Assembly (NCBI GenBank): GCA_002503595.1
Contig: DASC01000133.1
Span: 993 to 16,383, forward strand
DNA from: Candidatus Methanogaster sp. UBA203
Lineage (GTDB): Archaea; Halobacteriota; Methanosarcinia; Methanosarcinales; Methanogasteraceae
DNA: 15,391 bases
Reading direction: 5' to 3'
Part shown: one piece after another, positions 1 to 6,320 of the stretch
Layout: each line of letters begins with the position of its first letter
Position numbering within the stretch: the first letter of the stretch is position 1
Notes under the pieces: generated by a model
Told to the model about the DNA's origin: nothing
The model's database searches: none
Seen by the model: only the letters and a program-made list of their open reading frames with translations
Program-made: the position numbers and the translations under genes

Positions 1-49
1 AAGTCTCCGGGGTTTTGGTCACCGCAACGCGAGATCAAAGACCCATAAC

Positions 50-2992
50 TTACCCCTTCGCAACCCCGATCGGCACGACCTGCGCCACCCTGCATGCAAC
101 CCCTAACTGATGCACGACATCGACGACGTCAGCGCTTGACTTGTACACCGCGGGCGCCTCCTCTGCAAGCACGCTTGGATGCGTCGCTTTCACGGTGATT
201 CCTTTCGCGAGAAGTTCCTTCTCGATCTGATCCCCTTTATACTTCCTTTTTGCCGCCTTCCTGCTCCCGACCCTACCTGCGCCGTGACATGCGCTCCCGA
301 ACGTGAGCTCCATCGCACGCTCCATGCCGCAGAGGATGTATGAAGGCGTGCCCATGCTTCCAGGGATCAGCACTGGCTGCCCGACGCTCCGGTACGCCTT
401 CGGGACGTCAGGATGTCCGGCAGGAAACGCCCGGGTCGCACCCTTCCTGTGCACATACACCATCCTTGGCTTGCCATCGATCGTGTGCTCTTCGAGTTTT
501 GCAACGTTGTGCGCCACATCATAGACGAGATCCATCTCGATGTCGCTTCCGAAGAACCGGTGAAACGTCTCCCGAACCCAGTGAGTGATCATCTGCCGGT
601 TCGCCCATGCGTAGTTCGCGCCTGCGCACATCGCGGCGAAGTATTCCTGCCCCTCCTTGGACTGCACAGGCGCACATGCAAGCTGCCTGTCCACGAGTTC
701 GATCCCGTACTTCCGCGCAGCCTTTTCGAGCACACGCAGGTGTTCTGTGCAGATCTGGTGCCCTGCGCCCCTTGAACCGCAGTGGATCATGATAGTAATG
801 TCACCCTTGTGGATTCCAAACGCATCTGCAATGTCCTGATCATAGATTTCACAGACGCACTGCACCTCAAGAAAGTGGTTTCCGCTTCCGAGTGTTCCGA
901 GTTGCGGTCGCCCCCGTTTCATCACCTTTTCACTCACCTTGAGTTCTTCTGGAAGTTCGATTCTCCCGTTCTCCTCGCAGTGCTCGAGATCCTCGCTGAC
1001 GCCGTAGCCCTGCTCGACCGCCCATCCCGCGCCATTCTCGAATATGCTTCGCAACTCGGAATCCGACAGCTTCAGTTTGCTCTTTGCGCCAACGCCTGAC
1101 GGGACGCTTCCGAAGAGCGTATCTACCAGCTCCCTGATCTTCGGGCGGACATCGTTTTCTGTCAGGTTTGTGCGGATGACGCGGACGCCGCAGTTGGACA
1201 CCACAAACGAGTTTGCAACGAAGTTGTGATGCTCGTTCTGCACCATGAAATCGTACACGAAACCGTCGTATTCGATCTCTTCTATCGATCTTATCGAGTC
1301 CCAGACCATGCCGGAGGTTCCGATGGCAGATTCAGACAGGAACGCATCGAATGTCTGGAAACTCGTAGGCGCTCTGGGCCGGGAACTCCGCCCCTCGTAG
1401 AGAGATCGCTCGATAAATCTCTTGTTGACGTGGTCGGACTCAAGCTTCGAACATATCAGGGAGAGCGGCTCGCCCGATTCCTTCATCCGCTCTGCCTCTT
1501 GCGCCGCACGCTCACGCTCATCGATGATCTGCTCTTTCTTACGCAGATACATCACAGCAGCAGCCGCCAGATGCCGCCGTTTCTGGTTGTATTCGAATCC
1601 GACCATGCTCCACAACTTGATGAGATTGTCTGCTGTTCCACCGATCTGAAGTCTCAGGCGGTACGATACCTCGCCCTTCTTATTGGCATACTCCTTCCTT
1701 TTCCCGATACGGATCGAGTCTATGCCAAAGTCCGCAAGGAGCGCGGATATCTGGTCAAGAAACTCTTCTCCGTTCCGAATAATTCCCTCATGCTTGTTCA
1801 TGGAGAGAACGGGTGCGTAAAAATTGTAGCCGTGCCCTGTCATGGTGGCTGGGGCTGAGAGTTCAGCACCGAAAAAGGATGATAGAAGTAGCCGTTTTTG
1901 CCAGAGCCGGAGAGCGAATATCCAATCCGGGAGCAGATACTCCTGCGTGGTTTTATTGCCAAGCGGCATGCCCATGCACGCCAGAAGTGCCGTGAGACTC
2001 GACGAAGTTACCTTGAAGGAGCGTTCCTCCCGTGAAAATACAACGTTCGAATACTGTGTCGCAATCTCGTGGTCGCGGGTTCTTGAATATATTCGTGAAG
2101 GCGTAAATCCCAATTTTTCGATGTCCAGCCGGAGATCTTCCAGATCATCGGGCATCCCGTAGAACCAGATCGTGCCCTTGTTCCCGGTGAAATACATAGT
2201 CCCGTCGCCGAGAAGGAAACCCACGATCTTTAAGAGATACGGGAGTTTGTCGCTGTCAGCAGTAAGTGGCAGAAGGTCGCGTTTTATAAGTTCCGAGACG
2301 GTCGGCTCCATATTCTTCCGGTTGATCGCAAGAGACCTGACATCCCCCACCCCGACTATCACATTCGAATCCGGCACCTCGTATTCGACCCCTTTGAACG
2401 GGAATATCGCAATCCTCTGCTCCTGCAAATCCTTCACGCGAACCATTCCGCCATCGGTGTAGAACGGATGCTCGGCAGACGCCTTGATCGATTCGCCAGA
2501 CCCTGTTGTGAGGAGGTACATCTTTTCACGCGTCGGCAGTTCCATAAAGGCATCGATTCCGCTGTTTCTGGGCTTTGTTCCGAAGTTCATGCACTTGATG
2601 CGCTCGGAATTCCACCGGGCATCGAACTCGCTGATCGGAACCGTGTAGCCGTGCTCATGGAGCACCCCCGCGTCTTTAGAGAGGCAGTTAATATCAAATC
2701 CGACCCCGCCCGGGCTGATCACACCCTCCTCAGAATCGAATGCAGCAACACCTCCGATCGGAAATCCATATCCCGGGTGGGCATCCGGCATCGCCATCGA
2801 GTACTTCTGGATGCCGGGCAGGGTTGCGACGTTCGCGGTCTGATTCAGGGTCTCGCTCTCAAGCCCCTTGAGCAGAGTAGGGGACAGGAATAATCTGCCG
2901 GGCACCCGCATCTTCTCCATGTAATCGATCGGAATGTCCCAGATGTAATCCGTGACCCTGGTAAGTTTCGGCATTTTTCCCTTCTGTTGCAT
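50..2992 (-). CDS. rtcB: RtcB RNA 3'-phosphate/5'-hydroxyl ligase precursor with an in-frame intein
   Basis: This encodes the GTP- and Mn2+-dependent RNA ligase that joins tRNA halves after intron removal and repairs RNA. The 980-residue precursor is a 482-residue RtcB, the usual family length, interrupted by a 498-residue intein. The N-extein is residues 1-102 and the C-extein 601-980. By alignment with Pyrococcus RtcB the metal ligands are D100, C601, H706, H737 and H828, with N705 beside H706. H903 in the SACHGAGR motif is the histidine expected to carry GMP. All of them are present, so the spliced enzyme should be active. The first ATG is chosen because GGAAGTGAT lies 5 bases upstream; a second ATG at residue 7 is possible. 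The gene starts 19 bases after the trpC stop on the same strand, so the two are probably co-transcribed. The partner archease is not in the window. The family assignment is secure. Confidence 0.96.
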   Translation of the reverse strand: MQQKGKMPKLTRVTDYIWDIPIDYMEKMRVPGRLFLSPTLLKGLESETLNQTANVATLPGIQKYSMAMPDAHPGYGFPIGGVAAFDSEEGVISPGGVGFDINCLSKDAGVLHEHGYTVPISEFDARWNSERIKCMNFGTKPRNSGIDAFMELPTREKMYLLTTGSGESIKASAEHPFYTDGGMVRVKDLQEQRIAIFPFKGVEYEVPDSNVIVGVGDVRSLAINRKNMEPTVSELIKRDLLPLTADSDKLPYLLKIVGFLLGDGTMYFTGNKGTIWFYGMPDDLEDLRLDIEKLGFTPSRIYSRTRDHEIATQYSNVVFSREERSFKVTSSSLTALLACMGMPLGNKTTQEYLLPDWIFALRLWQKRLLLSSFFGAELSAPATMTGHGYNFYAPVLSMNKHEGIIRNGEEFLDQISALLADFGIDSIRIGKRKEYANKKGEVSYRLRLQIGGTADNLIKLWSMVGFEYNQKRRHLAAAAVMYLRKKEQIIDERERAAQEAERMKESGEPLSLICSKLESDHVNKRFIERSLYEGRSSRPRAPTSFQTFDAFLSESAIGTSGMVWDSIRSIEEIEYDGFVYDFMVQNEHHNFVANSFVVSNCGVRVIRTNLTENDVRPKIRELVDTLFGSVPSGVGAKSKLKLSDSELRSIFENGAGWAVEQGYGVSEDLEHCEENGRIELPEELKVSEKVMKRGRPQLGTLGSGNHFLEVQCVCEIYDQDIADAFGIHKGDITIMIHCGSRGAGHQICTEHLRVLEKAARKYGIELVDRQLACAPVQSKEGQEYFAAMCAGANYAWANRQMITHWVRETFHRFFGSDIEMDLVYDVAHNVAKLEEHTIDGKPRMVYVHRKGATRAFPAGHPDVPKAYRSVGQPVLIPGSMGTPSYILCGMERAMELTFGSACHGAGRVGSRKAAKRKYKGDQIEKELLAKGITVKATHPSVLAEEAPAVYKSSADVVDVVHQLGVACRVAQVVPIGVAKG
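1193..2686 (-). other. RtcB intein with LAGLIDADG homing endonuclease
   Basis: This is a protein-splicing element read in frame with rtcB, precursor residues 103-600. It begins with Cys103 (CLSKDAGVL) and ends with VVSN, and is followed by Cys601 of RtcB. Block B is ASAEHPF (residues 171-177), with Ser where Thr is usual and His175 in place. Block F is the stretch around residues 576-594 (YDGFVYDF, HHNFVAN). Two LAGLIDADG motifs lie near residues 253-265 (VGFLLGDGT, acidic D263) and 368-379 (LLLSSFFGAEL, acidic E377). Both acidic residues are kept, so the endonuclease may still be active. The penultimate residue is Ser599 instead of the usual His, which often slows Asn cyclisation but is tolerated in some inteins. 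Removing the element restores the RtcB metal-site sequence GFDIN-CGVR, which fixes both splice junctions. Confidence 0.93.
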
Positions 2993-3011
2993 GATGAATC
3001 ACTTCCTTATG

Positions 3012-3773
3012 TCAGAGTGCGTCGACCAGTTCCGACGTCTTATCAAACGGAGCGTCCATGACCGCAGTCCCGACAAGGATCGCATCAGCGCCTACCCGGA
3101 TCAGCCGCACAGCATCCGCAGGACTCCGGGTCCCGCTTTCACTGATGATGATCCGATCGTCCGGTATCAACGGAACCAGATGCTCTGATGTTGATAAATC
3201 TACAGTCAAGGTATTTAAGTTTCTGTTGTTCACGCCTATGATCCTTGTTTCTGTGTTCAGTGCATCAGCAAGTTCGGCTCTGTCGCGTACCTCAACAAGC
3301 GGCTCTATTCCACGCGTAATAGAGAGATCGACAAACCGTTCGAGATCATTTCCGAGTATGCCAGCGATCAGTAGAATCAAATCACTCTCGGTCTCGTATA
3401 TCTGTTTCTCATCGATTATGAAATCTTTTCTCAGGACCGGAATACTGACTGCTCTTCGAACCGCAGAAAGATTCTCCATGCTGCCGTTGAAGAACTCGGG
3501 CTCGGTCAGAACCGAGATCGCAACAGCACCTGCTGCCTCCATCTCCTGTGCAATCCTTGCAGCATCATCAGGAGTTATCTCGCGCTTACCTGTGGTTGGC
3601 GAGCCGGGTTTCACTTCCGCGATCACAGGGATCCGGTTCTCGCGCTTTCGCAGCCGTATCAGCGGTATAATGTCCCGGCGCTCGATCTTTTTCGGTGCGT
3701 CCGTGTCTGCGGCATGGAGATCCGCAACCCTGCGCCGGGTGGAGGTCAGTATCTCGTCGATGACTCTGTGCAT
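3012..3773 (-). CDS. trpC: indole-3-glycerol phosphate synthase
   Basis: This enzyme closes the indole ring in tryptophan synthesis, converting carboxyphenylamino-deoxyribulose phosphate to indole-3-glycerol phosphate. The 253-residue protein is a complete TIM barrel of normal length. Visible active-site motifs are IAEVKPGSP (E53, K55), VLTEPEFFNGS (89-98), VLRKDF (K116), LVEV (E161), GVNNRNL (N183), SESGTR (E212) and ILVGTAVM (232-239). These match the catalytic Lys/Glu set known from the Sulfolobus enzyme. No other trp gene is in the window, so trpC either stands alone here or belongs to a dispersed pathway. rtcB follows after 19 bases. A TATA box about 26 bases before the start codon predicts a leaderless or nearly leaderless mRNA. 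The broken IS110 element ends about 40 bases upstream. Confidence 0.95.
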   Translation of the reverse strand: MHRVIDEILTSTRRRVADLHAADTDAPKKIERRDIIPLIRLRKRENRIPVIAEVKPGSPTTGKREITPDDAARIAQEMEAAGAVAISVLTEPEFFNGSMENLSAVRRAVSIPVLRKDFIIDEKQIYETESDLILLIAGILGNDLERFVDLSITRGIEPLVEVRDRAELADALNTETRIIGVNNRNLNTLTVDLSTSEHLVPLIPDDRIIISESGTRSPADAVRLIRVGADAILVGTAVMDAPFDKTSELVDAL

Positions 3774-3797
3774 GGTGGATTATGGGACGTGGAGGGG

Positions 3798-3805
3798 ATA
3801 TAATA
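3798..3805 (-). promoter_or_regulatory. TATA box for trpC-rtcB
   Basis: TATTATAT on the minus strand is centred about 28 bases upstream of the trpC ATG at 3773. Archaeal TATA boxes lie about 26 bases before the transcription start, so the mRNA should begin within a few bases of the ATG. The box lies immediately beyond the 3' end of the broken IS110 reading frame. It may be native or may come from the end of the element. Confidence 0.5.
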
Positions 3806-3813
3806 CTTGTCGA

Positions 3814-5077
3814 TCATCGTTCTTTGGATTTTTGGGTACAATCGGAAAATCCAGTGAAATCGCTATATCCATAAATTTTACGTGCCAGTGCCACAATGGC
3901 AATGGGAACTCCTCTACGTCTCATCACACGCCTGTAAAACTTCCCGAGCATCGATCCCTTCGCCCTCGCTGCGGCATGCGCTACCTGAATCAAGATCCTC
4001 CTAAGATATCTGTTTCCAGTTTTGCCAATCCTGCCGTTTCTGACTTTTCCACCAGACGAATGAGAACTTGGTGCAAGTCCAGCCCACGAGGTGAGTTGAT
4101 CTGCCGTTTCGAAGACGGATATGTCTCCGATCTCTGAGATGATATTCGAAGCTGCGCTCTGATCCGACACCAGGAACACCCATCAGTATCTTCAGTTCCT
4201 CTTCATGAAGGTTCTGGAGCATATCAGCGATTTCTGCATCGAGTTCGCTTATTTTAGCATTGATATCCTGAATCAAGTCGAGATGAGACTTGATAATCAG
4301 TATCGATGCGGTGTTGAGCGTTCCATGCAACAATCGCTCAATATCCTTTTTTTTATTGAGAATTCGCCTTTCGGTGATTCTTTCCATGATTTCCCAGATC
4401 TTATATCCGTTGACAAGATCATCTAGAATCTTAGTACCTGCTTTTCCAAATATATCAGAAAGACAGTACTTACTCAATATTGTGTGGATATCTACCTATA
4501 AAACCACGAGATTACACAAGATTAACACAGAAATCTTGTGGAAATCTGTGTAATCTTGTGGTTCCTACCACGGGGTATTGAACATGTTCGAAAGACACGT
4601 TCCAATCCTTATATTCATAATGTCAAGTGCTTATGGACAATATTCTTGCATTCGGTACGCATCTCAACAAGATTTACCCTTGCACGGAACAGATCCTTCA
4701 ATTGCTGGATTTCCCAGTTTGGAACGTACGATGGAGTGATCATGGCATTTAAACAGAGCCTTGCTATCCGAACAGAGTCTCTTTTGTCAGTTTTTCTTCG
4801 CGCCTTCTTGAGATCGTGGATTTCTCTTGCATTTGCAACGATCATCTCGAAACGGTCATGTAATGACCAGTATACGATCCTCCAGTATATCCCTGTGCTT
4901 TCCATGGCAACACGCTCGACACCATGCTCTCCGAGCCAATCTCGCAATGGGGAGTCCGGGTCCATCTGTCGAAAATCTTTCGATTATCGGATCTGTGACG
5001 CCCTTGATCATGATTGCAGCCATAACAAAGCGTTTGTGGACGTCGAGACCGCAAACCTTATCTGCTTTCTGGTTCAT
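3814..5077 (-). pseudogene. IS110-family transposase, broken
   Basis: These are remains of a DEDD/Ser transposase of the kind that uses a bridge RNA. The N-terminal part starts at 5077 behind a strong GGAGGT and reads CGLDVHKRFVMAAIM (first Asp). A frameshift near 4966-4972 moves the frame to AMESTGIYW (Glu) and RKTDKRDSVRIARL (the Asp pair), which ends at a stop at 4615. A palindromic repeat then interrupts the gene. The frame resumes by about 4477 with SDIFGKAGTKILDDL and a helical region, and shifts again near 4158-4163. The last piece (SNIISEIGDISVFETADQLTSWAGL, then SSGGKVRNGRIGKTGNRYLRRIL) is the Transposase_20 domain with its catalytic-Ser region. Joined together, the pieces cover the family from end to end, so this was a full-length gene. 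With two frameshifts, a stop and an insertion it cannot now make a transposase. Confidence 0.9.
4502..4563. repeat. palindromic repeat inserted in the IS110 pseudogene
   Basis: The arms are 4502-4518 (AACCACGAGATTACACA) and 4547-4563, whose reverse complement is AACCACAAGATTACACA. That is 16 of 17 identities around a 28-base centre that itself repeats ACACAGA and ATCTTGTG. The element sits between the two halves of the IS110 reading frame, where the transposase family has no such sequence. It therefore appears to have inserted after the IS110 did. Similar sequences lie at 9571-9677 and 13012-13051. Confidence 0.8.
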
Positions 5078-5405
5078 TCGATTACCTCCTGCAATGCTTG
5101 AAATCCCGCTTCCAATGAAATTCGAAATTTCACTTTGGTACTCGTGGTTTAAATCACAACAGTATACTCGAATGGGCGGGCAACCAGTTTAGACAACGGG
5201 ATCTATGTCCCAAAAAATGGCCGGCCTTGTATCAAGCATTGCAGAATACTAATGGCGGCGACTCGAGTAGATGGTTTTTCATCGCCAGTATACGCACTGC
5301 GAAAGCAGGTCATACGAGTTTAGACAGTGCCATAAAACACTATCGTAAGACTTCATTGTACAGGCACTACCTGACTCGGAACATACCAGAATCAAACAGA
5401 GAATT
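5078..5405. other. gene-free stretch upstream of the IS110 start; possible remains of its non-coding end
   Basis: No gene is recognisable. In IS110-group elements the non-coding end before the transposase encodes the bridge RNA, so some of this stretch may be its relic. Two short motifs recur in the same order: AGTATAC at 5161 and 5287, and AGTTTAGACA at 5186 and 5317. The spacing between the two motifs is 25 and 30 bases respectively. I cannot identify the element boundary or a bridge-RNA fold by eye. Confidence 0.3.
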
Positions 5406-5479
5406 TAACCGCAGAGGGCGCGAGAGTTTGCGGAGAAGGACAAAAAAAAGCTCTGCGCCCTCCGCGTGCTCTGCGGTTA
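5406..5479. repeat. palindromic repeat, GC-rich variant (AACCGCAGAG type)
   Basis: TAACCGCAGAG at 5406-5416 is an exact reverse complement of CTCTGCGGTTA at 5469-5479. Inside, the left arm continues GGCGCG and the right arm carries CTCTGCGCCCTCCGCG, so a long imperfect hairpin can form around an A-rich centre. Dispersed repeats of this AACCGCAGAGG type are common between genes in many genomes and often give false reading frames. This is the only copy of the GC-rich type in the window. Its tip (AACC-R-C-R-GA) resembles the AT-rich repeats elsewhere in the window. Confidence 0.75.
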
Positions 5480-5604
5480 TTTTTCTTGCCAGAAAACATA
5501 GAATCGCAATCAGGGGATCAATCGATACACCTGAGTAGTTACGAATAGTTAATGAAAATAAAAGAACCTGATCCAGACGCAAGAGGGCAGAAACGCCGAA
5601 TACA

Positions 5605-5698
5605 ATCTGGCGCGCGGAAGATCCCGGGTTGGGCCATGTAACCACACATCTAACCGGGCTTGTCAGGGCTTACGGCGCGCCTGTCCCGGGGGATCGGA
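5605..5698. other. GC-rich self-complementary block, possible structured RNA
   Basis: This block is much richer in GC than the AT-rich sequence just to its left (5535-5570). GGCGCGC at 5609-5615 can pair with GCGCGCC at 5675-5681, and GATCCCGGG at 5620-5628 with CCCGGGGGATC at 5685-5695. CCCGG at 5623-5627 can also pair with CCGGG at 5654-5658. These pairings compete with one another, so the fold and the strand are uncertain. I recognise no RNA family: the conserved cores of SRP RNA and RNase P RNA are not seen. It lies just 3' of tRNA-Ala and could be a relic or a trailer structure. Confidence 0.3.
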
Positions 5699-5725
5699 TG
5701 CTGCCTGTAACCTTGAATAGGGGCA

Positions 5726-5797
5726 TGGACTCGGCGGGAATTGAACCCGCGGCCTTTACGTTGCGAACGTAACGATCTACCCCTGATCTACGAGCCC
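5726..5797 (-). tRNA. tRNA-Ala (anticodon CGC)
   Basis: A complete 72-base cloverleaf on the minus strand, without an intron. The acceptor stem is GGGCTCG/CGAGTCC with one G-U pair. The D stem is GATC/GATC, and the anticodon stem TTACG/CGTAA holds the loop TTCGCAA, giving anticodon CGC for alanine codon GCG. The T arm is GCGGG-TTCAATT-CCCGC and the discriminator base is A. The bases after it read TGC, so CCA is not encoded and must be added after transcription. The gene begins 18 bases after the aEF-1beta stop and may be cut from the same transcript. Confidence 0.97.
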
Positions 5798-5815
5798 ATA
5801 ATCCTCAAATAACAA

Positions 5816-6085
5816 TCATAACAGTCTGCCGATCTCTGCTACCTGCACGCTTTCGACATCCGGAACCTCTGCAAACGCATTCTCGACCGAGTCGGTTCCA
5901 CCCTCGACATCACCGACGATAACGGTTGCCATCAATGCAACAAGCCCGAATGCGATCGGCTCTTCAGCAATCCCTTTGAGGTCGACCCCTGCTGGTACCG
6001 CCACCGCGAGATTCTCTTTCAGTTTTTCGAGGTCAACATCCACGCCATTTGGCATGATCTTGATTACTGCTACTACTTCACCCAT
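5816..6085 (-). CDS. ef1b: archaeal translation elongation factor 1-beta
   Basis: This 89-residue protein is the archaeal guanine-nucleotide exchange factor that recharges EF-1alpha with GTP during protein synthesis. It begins with a typical MGEVVAVIKIMPNGVDVDLEKLKENL. The middle motif EEPIAFGLVALMATVIVGDVEGGTDSVE and the C-terminal VPDVESVQVAEIGRLL match the compact ferredoxin-like fold of the family, with normal length. The start is fixed by GAGGTGA shortly before the ATG; this site overlaps the stop of the zinc-ribbon gene 9 bases upstream, so the two genes are closely coupled. tRNA-Ala follows on the same strand. Confidence 0.96.
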   Translation of the reverse strand: MGEVVAVIKIMPNGVDVDLEKLKENLAVAVPAGVDLKGIAEEPIAFGLVALMATVIVGDVEGGTDSVENAFAEVPDVESVQVAEIGRLL

Positions 6086-6094
6086 CTTCTCACC

Positions 6095-6268
6095 TCACGG
6101 TCCTGTAAATCCACATTGTGGGCAGGTGTACGGATTGCTCTGCTTCCGGCAGGAAGCGCATCTGCCGAGGATCGTTTCGCAGGTCGGGCACTGGAACTGG
6201 ACGTACCCGGGATCAACCAGATGTGCACCGCATGATGTGCAGTATTTTTCAGTGATTGTCTTTGCCAT
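6095..6268 (-). CDS. small archaeal zinc-ribbon protein (four CxxC motifs; HVO_2753-like)
   Basis: A 57-residue protein with four CxxC pairs, CTSCG, CPTCE, CASCR and CPQCG, able to bind two zinc ions. Its length, motif order and position directly before aEF-1beta fit the archaeal small zinc-finger family typified by Haloferax HVO_2753. That protein affects swarming and biofilm formation; its biochemical role is unknown, and nucleic-acid or ribosome binding is only a guess. The start is placed at 6268 (MAKTITEKY). A longer frame begins at 6295, but a TATA-like element at 6293-6299 predicts transcription starting almost at 6268, making a leaderless mRNA and excluding the longer form. Confidence 0.88.
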   Translation of the reverse strand: MAKTITEKYCTSCGAHLVDPGYVQFQCPTCETILGRCASCRKQSNPYTCPQCGFTGP

Positions 6269-6292
6269 TGGTAACCAGTTTTGCGAGAGCAT

Positions 6293-6299
6293 CATTTAA
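6293..6299 (-). promoter_or_regulatory. TATA box for the zinc-ribbon/aEF-1beta/tRNA-Ala unit
   Basis: TTAAATG on the minus strand is centred 28 bases upstream of the ATG at 6268. It lies in the 52-base gap between ruvB and the zinc-ribbon gene, so this unit can be expressed independently of ruvB. No Shine-Dalgarno sequence precedes the ATG, which fits leaderless translation. Confidence 0.45.
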
Positions 6300-6320
6300 G
6301 CATTGTGATGGATGAGGCTG

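Noticed and set aside
1..49. A gene downstream of rtcB at the left edge
   Set aside because: Only 49 bases are available. A GTG could open a frame on the minus strand, but nothing supports it.
1226..1858. 210-codon plus-strand frame opposite the intein
   Set aside because: The minus strand carries the intein with all its motifs; the plus frame shows no domain.
3058..4137. 359-codon open frame on the plus strand
   Set aside because: It lies opposite trpC, is rich in Ser/Arg/Ile from codon mirroring, and matches no family.
4502..5479. CRISPR array from the repeated palindromes
   Set aside because: The repeats are few, diverged and irregularly spaced, with no spacers of even length and no cas genes.
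5367..5645. 92-residue minus-strand frame containing ITAEHAEGAELF
   Set aside because: The peptide is the usual translation of the AACCGCAGAGG-type palindromic repeat; such frames are widely predicted but spurious. No promoter or ribosome site was seen.
5640..5725. Possible SRP (7S) RNA, because CCTGTAACC occurs at 5703-5711
   Set aside because: The Alu-domain pairing and the conserved helix 8 loop with AGCAG and GGAA are absent on both strands.
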